From assembly GCF_965638725.1 (NCBI RefSeq), contig NC_134952.1, forward strand, positions 20,711,028-20,775,027: DNA of 64,000 bases. Reading direction: 5' to 3'. The translations under genes were made by a program, and so were the position numbers. This document shows, one piece after another, positions 25,113 to 36,200 of the stretch (position 1 is its first letter; each line of letters begins with the position of its first letter). The notes below the pieces were generated by a model. It was not told where the DNA came from and did no database searches. It was given only the letters and a program-made list of their open reading frames with translations. This DNA is from Aptenodytes patagonicus (lineage: Eukaryota; Chordata; Aves; Sphenisciformes; Spheniscidae).

Positions 25113-27182
25113 GTAAGTAAGAACAACTAAGACCAAATTTTCTTCTTTTTTGAACTTGTTTACCTTATAAATCCAAAGCTCTGCTTTTGCGGCTCAAGGA
25201 ATGGCAACAGAAAGCTAACGTGGGGAACTGGAGTGGCATGTGAAATGTCATCCACTTGTTAGCATTTTCACCTTGTGTTCTTTCAACTGCATTTATATTT
25301 TAAGGAAGTGATAAAAAATCATTGTTCTAAAAACTAACTGTGCTACTTTTTGTCTGCAAATAACTAGATTTATTTTCATGGCATATGATAAAGAAAAAAT
25401 GCATTTTATTAGCAGCTCTCAAAAAAACCCCAGAAATAACTGCCTATAGCATAAGAAAGCATTGTTTTAACTATTATTTGGATTGAAAAGAAGTGAGATT
25501 TTAAGTCACAGTAATCAGTGGTATTGGATACTGGAAAATGTCTAGGATATGATTAATGAAACATTGGAAGGAAATACTGTCGGTTCGTGTGTTAGCATAG
25601 ATAGTGTGTAAAGTCTGTGTGCTGCACTATGGCTGTGTCAGGCTATTCTTGATGGAAACATTTTCTTATGCTAATTTGGTTTGATACACGGAGGTAAAAG
25701 GAATACATTAGTCTAAGGTAGTTAGCTCAACTAATGTGGCAGTAGGCAGAAATCAACTGGTTTCTCAGTAACTTTTATTAGCAGCTCTTCCATAAGATCA
25801 GTAAGTCTTTTTAATGTCATTACTTTTTCCTCTCTTGATTCTTTACTATGTGTTTTGTGTTTGAGATGGGGTAGATCTGTTGTATTTCCTTGTTGGTGGG
25901 ATTATTTTTGGTTGTTGTTTTATTCTAAAAAGGTAATTGTTTTATTTAAATACCTAGTAGGCATTTCAAGTAGTTCACTGATGTTTCCTGGCTCTGGCTC
26001 CTCAGTGGCAGTGTCCGGTGCTTTGCTTGGTTGTGAATGCAGAAATTAATGTTTGGTATTCATTTTCTTTCTGCACTTGCTGAGAAATAAGTTCTCTTTA
26101 GTAGTTTGTTTTATATATTTTTTTAGTTTTGCTATGCGTTAGATTCAAGCTTGTGAGCAATAAGTCTCAGGGATCCGTAGGAATAAAAAGTGAGCACAAT
26201 GCTCTTTTTTTTTTAGCTTTCACATAGCTATTTTTTCCTTTACTACTACATTAGTTGAAAGTTTACATCCTGGCTAAGCCTGCTGACTTATTCAGAGAAA
26301 AAGCCCCAAGGAAGCGGCTGGTGCCAGAGCAAAGACAAGACTTGCTCCTAGCAAGGCTGAATCATTGCTGGTGTTATTGCCTGTTCTGTTGCACCTGGGG
26401 CTTTGTGGCTGCCATGGAACAGGTTCTGGGGCAAAATTATCAGCTGAGGTAAAGCTACTGAATGAAATTGTGCTGGCTGAGGATCCTTCCTTTCCTGTCT
26501 CTACATAATGTGCTTCTGTGTTGGAAATGATACATTTTGAGCAGGAAAAGACAATATTTCTTCAAACTGTGTATGAGAAGGATTGCTATGTAGCTTGGTA
26601 TTTACTCCTATGAAGTATGTGTGGTAAATATTTGTATATACTAAGTCATATAGTCAGATACCAGATTAGCTGAATAACCCCTTTTTAACATAAAAACCGT
26701 AGCACCGTGATGAATGACAAGAAAGCGATGTGTTTTTGTAGAAAAGCTGAGAGAGAAGGAGAGAGAGCGAGAGAGGGGAAAGCCTGGCTGAACCCAAAAC
26801 TTGATTTGGAGCTGCTTAAGCAACCTGTAGGCATATGTATGGTCATGTTGGTGGTTGTTGCAGTTATTACCAGTTGGTTTTGAAAATACTGCTATTTTCT
26901 CCAGTACCTTTATTGCACCTTGGTTTGACTGGGTCTGTTCCCCTGGAGGTGAGATTTCTTTAAGGCTTACTGCTTCATAGTTCTTATTTCAGGCACAACG
27001 TGGCCTTTCAGTAAACTGTCACGGGTGGAGAGGTACAAACAATACCGTCCAGGCACATGCAAGTGGTAGTTCATATTCTCCGTGTTAAGTCCAGCAAAAT
27101 AAATAGGTTTACAACTGTTTCTGATTTAAAACTGAAAAGCACCGAGAGTCTAGCCCTGCAACCGAGGCAATGCTGTTACAGT

Positions 27183-27306
27183 CCAATGAGTCACTGAGGA
27201 ACGCAATACAGCGCAACTGCGTGACACCTAGTGTTGCTCAGATAATTCCCCAGAGACTTTAACTCTTTGAAATGCTGCAGTGAGAGAGTCAGTATGGATA
27301 TAAAAG
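27183..27306 (+). promoter_or_regulatory. SLC34A2: Candidate SLC34A2 promoter: CCAAT, AP-1, TATA
   Basis: A CCAAT box (27183-27187) overlaps a perfect AP-1 site TGAGTCA (27187-27193). About 105 bases further is TATAAAAG (27299-27306). Transcription would begin near 27330, about 3.6 kb before the exon with the start codon, which suits an untranslated first exon. Possible donors for that exon lie at 27659 (after GAACAG) and 27751 (after GCTAAG). The order and spacing are those of a core promoter. The link to SLC34A2 is inferred from position and strand only. Confidence 0.35.
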
Positions 27307-27606
27307 CCATGGGAGCCCACTTTGGCTTCGACTTTCTCTCTCTCACATTTTGTTTCAGAATTTGAATGCCATTGATTTCCCTCTATCTCCCTTTTAGGAG
27401 CGGGAGGTTTCAGTTTCTTTTGGAGTTAGAAAAGATGTCACACATAGTTAGCATTTTCCGAATGCGAGGAAAGACTATACTTACAACGAAAGGAGCACAC
27501 ATGATGGTGTGAGAGGATTTGCTGCGAGGTTCACCGAAACGGACTGGATTACAGTTTGTGCAGGCATTAGTTTTCAGACCTTTGCAATATGCATAGCATA
27601 TTTTGA

Positions 27607-28014
27607 CCTGCCACTTTCAGGAGGAAATTAACTCCCATTTCAGCACAGCTCCGAACAGGTGGATATCCAAAGCGCCAATGCTTATCCGGATGCAAGCTCC
27701 ACGACTACGCCCTGGGTGCAGGCATCCTGGCCGGCTTCCTGCCAGCTAAGGTGGGAACCGGACGCACAGTGCTGAGACACCCAGGGCAGAGCTCATCACT
27801 CCGGGCACCTCATCCCGCAATTGTGGCTATCCTGTCTTTGGACCTGGACCGGTGTATCCAGCTGAACGTAGCTCCTTGTTGTGGCGTGTGTCGTGACCAG
27901 CCCATCCTCTGCCCGTTCTCTAACATGTTCCTTTGCAGTGTAGTTATGTCTTTGGTGTTCAAAAGTAAACCACTATTAGGGTTTTCATTGTCATTTATAT
28001 CTTGCGTCAAATGA
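27607..28014 (+). other. Open frame without ATG, unidentified
   Basis: One + frame stays open for 135 codons after a TGA at 27604, but the first possible start is a GTG at 27751. Residues 15-45 of this frame, including CKLHDYALGAGILAGFLPAK, look protein-like. Its GC and CpG content exceed the flanks. I cannot match it to a family. It may be part of an untranslated first exon, an old coding remnant, or chance. Confidence 0.12.
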
Positions 28015-30899
28015 TGTTGGTCTTTTATACCGCACCTGACGTCAGCCTTTCCAAAGACGCAGCTAGTATGAGCTGCCAGGGAATGATGCAGTTAGCTTTG
28101 CCACCCACTCTGCAGCACCCAGATTTTCTTCTGAGTATTTTCTCAATATGTTAATGTCTGTATTTGGGCCAAGGAAAAATTCTTGGAAGGGAAAACTGTA
28201 GAACGTAGATTATACTCATAGCACAGCGATTAATTAACAGCAAGTAGCTGTGGCCAGGACTCTAGCAAACAGAGTATCAGGTGGCTGTAAACTATCTTCT
28301 CAGCTGTTCCTCTTAAGAGTCAGGATCTGGAGAAAGCTGACAGCCTTGGTAGTGCTTCAAGGATCTAGATGGTTCTGCTTTCATCAGTCCTTGATACCAA
28401 TCACACAGAATGGGCTCTTCTAGTAATACCTCTGCAAACCAAAATGCACAAGGCCAATACTGTAAGGACCTCCAGTATTCAAGTCTACCTTCCCAAATCA
28501 GAGGTTGACTAGGAATCATATAAATAATTTTATATACATACCTATAAAAAAATTTCCTCCACAGAGGTGGTCAGCTCTCATTCTAGGGTATTTAATCACA
28601 TAAAGAAAAACAAATAATAATACATGACATACCTGTGGGATCCTGAGCACCTCAGGAACATGAGAGATGCTTATTATGAAAAAATGCCCTGCTGAATTCT
28701 TGAATGGGGAGAGTTTATTTAGGAGACATAGATGCTGTTTGTCTGCTGAAGTTTTCAAGCTCCAGTTTCTCCAGTGAGCGCATCAGCTCAGTTTCCATAC
28801 AGTAATCATGCAGGTTGAATCCTTCATTTCCATACAGAGCATAACAGAAAAGCTGTAAAAGTGCTGATGGCATCTCTAGGGCTGGTGGTGTCCAGCATAT
28901 TCTGTGTCTCTCCATGGTGGGAACATGTTGTCAATACAACTTCACATCTGAATTTCCAACGCATTTTCACAATTGCATTTCACTTAAGAAGCACTTGTGC
29001 TGAGCAATTATTTTTTTTAGAGCTCTTTAAATGCTGAACATGTATAAATGAAACTCGTTTAACAAGACGGAGGTGTTCTGGCATGGGTGGGGCTCGGAGG
29101 CTGTTCTGGCATGGGTGAAAATATGAGAATTTGCTCCAAGCAAATGGAAACCCTTGCTGCAACAAGCAGGAGTGATTTTCTTCCATCTGTTCTGAGATCT
29201 TTCTTTGTGTATCTTGGGAGCTGCTCTGGATCTTACACCACAGATAAAGAATGTGTAAAAGCATAGTTTTTGCTAATGGGATTGTAGAATAATTTTTTCT
29301 GCTAATGTGGAAGGGGAGGTACTCTTTTCTTTGTGGAGTGCCAGAAAACAATACCGTCCTCTGTTACGGTAAGACATGAGTGATTTTGTCTGTGACATTT
29401 CCTTCCCAGCTAAAGGAGGAGGATGTGTGACATTGACATGGGCAGGGACAAAATATTTTCACCATCAGCTACATAAAGGATTATGATTAAATGAATGATT
29501 AATTATACTCCTTTAGGGTGGCCGCTAAATGCAGGTGAACCTTGTTTATGGGAGCATGATACCAACTCTGACACTGACTTTTGGAGGCTGGGCACAGGTG
29601 CCCTGTTTATGAGGAGCATTGCAGGCAAATTCACTCACCAATGTTTCAGCCGCATGGGTGCCAGACGTGGTGGCCATGGGGCACCTCTGCCCGCAGCACT
29701 GACCGACTCGTGTGGCAGAGAGGGTGGAAGAGGCAGACCCAAAGGTGAGGCTTTTCTGGGTAGGGTTCACTTCTCCCATCCTTTCCGCTGAGTTTTTGGT
29801 CATGCTGGCTGAGCTAACCAACAGCCTTACAAGCCTGGAAAGGTAGAAGTATTATTACATATTGCCTCGGCTCCCCATGGTCGCCTTCCCCCTCTTTCAT
29901 GTCCCTCCCTCTGGCTTCTGATATTGGTGAAGTAACTAAGTAGAGCTCTTCCAGGTTTTGGTTCAAGGAACAGCTGCCTCCTCCTCTTGTGCCTAGGCTA
30001 GGTCTGTCACACGTGCTTGTACCTGTGCCGGCAGGATTTGGGCATGTGAGATCTTATTTTTTAAGTTATTATTGGTTAATATTACAATGCATGCCAAATG
30101 TGCTCAAAAGGGATCAGGAAGGAAGAGGTTCAGGCAGAGAGCCTAGGTGAGATGGGTGAGCCTGACCTTGCTGCCACTAACTCAGCTTCACTTGCAGCAT
30201 CAGCTGTGGGTTACAGGCAAATATAGACCTGCAAATGGCCACTGCGGTCTAATTACGCTCTTGTCCAGTCGTTCAGCAAGCATCACTCTGGAGCTTGAGA
30301 CTCTGGGATCTTCTTCCACCTTGCCCAGGGTCACGTTCCCCTCCATGCTTCCATGGGAATGAACCAGTAAAGGCAACAAGAAGATTGTGTTCAGCATACG
30401 TGACCCAAACTAGGCAATGCTTTAGGGAAGAACTTTCTTTGCTAAGGTCTGTATATTGAATTACCAGTTTGGTAAAGGCAGTCAGTTAAATCCAGAAGGT
30501 GGAAGAAAGTAAAACAGCCCTCTGACTTTTTGCTGAAAGGAGATAAAATGAATTAAAGAAAAGAAATGCCGAAGGTTTGGAAAGCAGAAGAATCTTTGCT
30601 TTCATGACAGTTAAAAGTGAACAAAAATACAGGCATGAGATGGAAATAATTTTTTTTAATTGTGTAAATTGCACAAAAGAATCACCTGTGTGATATAAAA
30701 AATAATTAAGAAATCAATTTTGCAAATAAAGGAATAATTCATAAAGATTAGTAAAAAGCTGTGTTCAAGGACAAATTGCTTCCATTCCATTTCCATCTCT
30801 TTTGCTCTTAAACTTAATCGCATTTCTCACATACCCTGTTCTAAGTTGAATATTTTGACTGCACGCACATTTTAATCAGCACTACTTTGTTAGTCACAG
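28015..30899. other. Region between candidate promoter and coding exons
   Basis: If the promoter candidate is right, this is intron 1 of SLC34A2. It contains no supported exon. A 16-base direct repeat containing TGTTCTGGCATGGGTG occurs at about 29068-29120. The last bases form a plausible acceptor, TTTGTTAGTCACAG, ending at 30899. Confidence 0.45.
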
Positions 30900-30902
30900 A
30901 TC

Positions 30903-31008
30903 ATGGCTCCCTGGCCTGAGGTGGAAAAGCCTGAAACCAATAACTATATTGGGGACTCCTCCAAACCAAACCAGAACATGGGTGGGAAAGAAGGAGAAAA
31001 TCACAAAG
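30903..31008 (+). CDS. SLC34A2: SLC34A2 first coding exon (residues 1-36)
   Basis: It starts at ATG 30903, three bases after the likely acceptor at 30899, so almost no 5' UTR lies in this exon and an upstream untranslated exon is required. It encodes the hydrophilic cytosolic N-terminus, with no signal peptide. It ends in phase 1 at donor GTAATG; the next intron is only 104 bases. Confidence 0.93.
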
Positions 31009-33194
31009 GTAATGTGTGCTTACCTGTGAGTTAGAGAGATATATAAGTTTTGGGGTTCCTTGGAGAAGATGGAAAGTAATTAAACCATTTTTTTAATGTT
31101 CTATTTCATCAGGCAACGTGGCTTCACTTGGAAATAAAGGGGAAATTCAACCTGCATTTTCCACAATAGCCTTGATAGATGAGACAAGGCCAGAAGACGA
31201 CCCATGGGCTCTGCCGGAACTGCAGGACACTGGGATCAAGTGGTCAGGTAGCCATTTCTCAGTAAATAAGTTACCTGCCTTTATTTTTTCCGTCACTTCT
31301 CTTTGTCTCAGTTCTTTTTCTGAAATGATATTTGCTGCAGAATTGAATTTAAGATTTGTGGAGTTTTGAGATGTAGGCTTTACACTCTATCTCACCTTCC
31401 CCAACGGTGAATGGGGATATTACATTTAGTCAGTTAAGAAGAATCTGGAAATCATGCTGCCTACCCTCCTTAAAACACAAGGAGATATATGGAAAACAAT
31501 CCAAAACTTATATGGTTTTATATCCAGGCTCCTATTGGTCTTTCTTTACTCAGTAGAACGACTGTGTAAAACCGAGGGTCAGTCTCAGACTTCATACGGC
31601 TTTTGTCATATACCAAAAGCTTTTACATGGTAAAACTAGGTAAACGAACTACCTGCTTCTGCAGTTAAAATTTGATTAAGAAGAACATTCTTTCGGGTTT
31701 AATCACACACTGGGCTCACAACACTGTCTTTGACTCCGTAGTCTCTGCTTGTGCACTAGACTGTTCCAGAAAGAACACCAGATGCATCAAGCAAGTCTTT
31801 TATGCATAATGTATTTGTTTTGCAGAACTGGATAGAAAAGGAAAAATCATTCGTGTGCTCTATGGGATAGGGAAGTTTATTATGCTACTTGGATTACTCT
31901 ACTTGTTCGTGTGTTCTCTGGATATACTGAGCTCTGCTTTTCAACTGGTAGGAGGTATGAAAATGTCTAAAATACCACAAATAAACTATGAATGAGGCAG
32001 TATATTTCATCTGAGTGACTAAATTACAAGTATGACTCTTCAAGAACATTCTCCATAGATTTATGTTTTGAGATATAGATTCAGAAGGAAGTAGCTCTGA
32101 TTGAAGACTGCCTTTAATTTGTTTGAAAAGGGCCTTTGTTTCTCAAATTCCAAAGAGCTGTTGATGTAGGGATTATTGGCCCTGATTTCTTAGTAGGTTC
32201 CTGTTACTTTGTGACAGTTTACATGGATACATCTGTGCATAAATCTGTCCCATGTGAAAGACATTTCAACAGGGTGAAATATGAAAATTGCGCTCTTGAT
32301 CAAAGCATCCAGCACTCAAATGTCCCCCAAATCTTTCAAAGATGAAAACTATTGAAATGTATTTTTTACATTTACCTATCTCCAAGGGTTGAATTCCGTT
32401 GATGGATTCAGAAGTGGTTATCAGAGAAATATGTGAGCTTCTGTGGAAGTATTTTGGATTTTTGGCAACACAGAAAGCTACAGGAACAGAATTACCCAGG
32501 ATCATTAAAACAGTTTTCCTTGATGCAGTAACCAAAAATATCAAGGCAATAATAGCATTTAAATCTATGCATGTGTGTGTGTTTGTCCTACAGTCTTTCC
32601 TCTGATGGCTGTGGTTTTATATGCTTCTCTGCAGAGTTCAGTAGAGCTTGTTCGGTCACTGAAATGAGAGAAAATAAAGTATTCTCTCATAACTGAGAAG
32701 CTGAGAGTTCAGGACCTGAATTTGGATCCCTGGGCTACATCACCTTGTACATTTTTTGGCTGGCAAGCATGGCTATATATGTATCAATTAAATGGTTGAA
32801 TGATCTTTAATTAAATGCTCTGATAATCCCTATGGACTTTACCTTGCAATTCCCTCACTCCGAGAATATGTTCTTTGTAGGTAAAGCAGCAGGGGACATT
32901 TTTCAAGATGATTCAGTGCTGTCTAATCCTGTTGCGGGATTGGTGATTGGAGTTCTGGTGACCGTTATGGTCCAGAGCTCCAGCACTTCTTCATCCATTG
33001 TGGTCAGCATGGTGTCCTCCACACGTAAGTCTGCTTATGGTATCTTCCTAGAGATCACTCATAAATCTTGGTCTGGGATGCAAACGTTCCCACCTGTGTT
33101 GAAGTTGTAGAAGCTTTGGGTGTAAGAGTAGAGACTGCAGGAAAAGATTTTCACAGCTGTTGCCCTGATATCAAATTTTTAAAAGTAATAATAA

Positions 33195-33238
<44 letters not shown>

Positions 33239-36200
33239 ATAGTAAGTCCATAACTGCAATGAAAATCATTGGAAGCCTTGTCACTGAATGCATTAATTTT
33301 GGAAGTATCTGCATACTTTTCTCATGTTAGCCAGTTACTGAACTTCATTTGTTTCTGTGGCATCATTTCAAAATTCTGCAGTAAGTAGGACAATGCCTGG
33401 GAAAGAAAAGACTTTATCTTACTCTGGCCCTCTAACATGTGGCGAAAAGGGATAACCATGGGCTGCAGTTTTGGTGGGGATCACGGGACTATGGGAGTAC
33501 CACGTTCCCAGCGGGCTTGATTAAAGCAAACATATCTGGATTGGAACGCCTATCCCAGTGACATCAAGGGAAGTCAGGGTTCCAGTGACATTAATAGATG
33601 TTAATTTTCATTGGAGCAAAGAGCTTGCTGATGATCTGATTTTTTCATTCAATGCTTCCTTTCCCGCTTTGTAGTGCTGACTGTTCGATCAGCTATTCCT
33701 ATCATAATGGGAGCAAACATTGGCACCTCAGTTACAAACACAGTTGTGGCACTCATGCAAGCCGGGGACAGGAATGAATTTAGAAGGTATTGTACTTAAA
33801 CACTAGATCTGAAAAGTTGTTTTTGCTCCTTCTTTGTAGGTTTTCTTGTATATTCCCTATCACTACTACTACCATTCAACCTTTCTATTGACCAAAATTT
33901 GAATGTCTAGTTAGGAAAGTCACAAGCATGGCCATGGCCAAGGTATAATGCTGTCTAGATATATGGCTTCATATACTTGAAGAAAAGTATAGTGGGTTCC
34001 TTTAAAAGTTTTGTGTTTGTGTAAGAATCCACAATTTTTAACTGGATCTTGCACAAGGATAAATTTTCAACTGCTCCCACTATACCACCCACCTCTTAAT
34101 TATGGGAGGGCTGTACAAGAAGTTAATATTACAGTATTTTGGTCTACTCTCCTTAAAAGAGACTTCAATGTTGAAGGTTTTTTAAGTCTACAGTAAGCAA
34201 GAGCTGGTAACTGTAGAGAAATGAAGTGTTCTGGCTGTCAAATATATACAGTGACAACTTTTAGACTGCCACTTGACATTATCACTGAGAGAGCTCGTGG
34301 CTTACTGGAGTTGGGCAGTAAACTTGGGAGGGATATGAAACTTTGGTACCTCGTTGTTTATGGCATACCAGACGTATGAAATATGCTTAGCCAAAGCATA
34401 TTTCTCCAAGATTTACTGACCTGAATCTTTGGTTGTGCTATTCTCTGTCACTAAAATTCTAACACCAAAGTAGCCTATTAGTATCTGGTCAGGAAAAGAA
34501 TTTAAATAATAATGAGAAAGAAGTTGATTTTTAACATTCATTAACATCATTAACAATAAGTTCAGTTTGTAAACTGAAGGCGGTAGCACTGTCAATTTTG
34601 TTGGCCTACTTTGAATGTTCCCCCTGATTTCCCGTCAAGCAGTTTTTCAGTAGGAACCTAAATTACAGGATTAGCATTTCAAGGAATTTTTCCTTCACAT
34701 TTTCTTCCTTCACAACGCTTAATTTAAGGAGCTATATTTTAAAACAAATACAGGCAGATTGCAGAGAAATAAGAGGACCACAAGCAGCTATTAGGAAGGT
34801 GGGAAAGAGCGCCTCTGAGGGAAGAGCGGTGGCTCCTCAGGCTGTGGAGGAGAAGCTGGAAGGGAGCTGTACACCAGTGGTTTGCAAGAACATGTGAGAG
34901 TGCTGCAGAGCCATCTTCCCCCAATGAGTCAGGGAGAACAGGTCCCAGAGGCAACAATTTAATCCCTCAGGTTTAAAAATGTACCAAAAATGGGTGAGAG
35001 GCAAAACAAATGTAGGCTGTACAGCCACTTCTTTCTTTAGACAAGTACTCTTGGCAACTTCATGTTAAGGGTCACTTTTGCCTTTTCTAGTTTGTCTTGT
35101 TTCACTCACCTGGCTCACTCTCTCACTCAGTCAACTGTGTGGAGACAACTTAGCGCTCTATAGCAAAGTAACCATCTCCTGTGACCCCCGAAATGAAATG
35201 ATTCCCATCTTGAAATGGGCTTCATCCCCACCTCTATGATTTCATATTTAATTGATGTTGTGCACATGTTGTTTAACTAACAGCAGCTCTGTTTTTTTAA
35301 TTTCTTCTTGCAGGGCCTTTGCTGGGGCAACAATCCATGATTTCTTTAACTGGCTCGCTGTGTTTGCGTTGTTGCCCATTGAAGTTATTTCTGGCTATCT
35401 TTACCATCTCACCAATGCTATAGTTGAGTCCTTTCATCTTGAAAGTGGTGAGGATGCCCCTGAGCTACTAAAAGCTCTCACAGACCCCTTTACAAAGCTC
35501 ATCATTGAGGTAAGCTCTTTCCCTCTTCAAGGAAGCCGCTTACTTAGTTCAGTCACAGCTAATCAAAATGCTCTGAATATGGGGGGGGGGGGGGTCCCAC
35601 TCACTTCTTTGTGTCCTCGGGGTAGAGTTCATTAGCAAATGGATTCTTCTTTTTATTCACATTTCATAAAGTCCTGGCTCTATATTTCCTGTTTCTATTT
35701 CCCCCACATTTCACCTTAATGATGATAGATCTAGCTAGGAGGACTGGGAAGGCAGGTGAGGACAAATACAGACACGTGGGATGGATGGAATGGCAGCCTG
35801 TTGCCTAGACATTGGCAGATAGTACTAGCTGAGACAACCTAGCACATCCAGAAGATCTGCATAGGATCTGCATAGATGACACAGAAATTATGGGAAACTT
35901 GCACACATCTGGAGGGGCAGATGGAGGCCACAGGGGATGTGCACAGCTCCTAAAATGACAGTAAACACATTTAGGCAGTTGTGTCAGTGCAGTTGTTTAA
36001 ACAGAAAGGGTGAGATGAGGTGGAGCGTGATTTGGGGAGAATGAGGCACAGTGTTTGTGTGCATAGAGTTGTACCTTTTTTTGGGAGTAAACCCCCTCCT
36101 ACCTGTGGGGCAGCAGCTCCAACATTAGAGATGGTTATGCAGGCTTTACGTGGCTGAGCTTCCAAAGGGACTTACTTGAGTAGAGCTGAACAGAAGTGTG

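Larger units (their letters stand above)
17990..27130. other. Upstream intergenic DNA
   Basis: No gene is supported. Present are an isolated TATA-like motif after GT-rich boxes at about 20410-20457, a C9 run at 24304-24312, an exon-like 56-base segment at 25057-25112 and a purine tract of GA repeats at about 26750-26780. AT-rich stretches such as 24380-24560 could be conserved non-coding elements, but that cannot be judged without alignment. Confidence 0.45.

Noticed and set aside
31118-31369. Open frame continuing past SLC34A2 coding exon 2
   Set aside because: The part after the donor at 31248 does not match the transporter; the next exon continues correctly from 31826.
33068-33253. Open frame with a valine-rich tail in intron 4
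   Set aside because: It is a translation of the (TAG)n microsatellite, not a protein.
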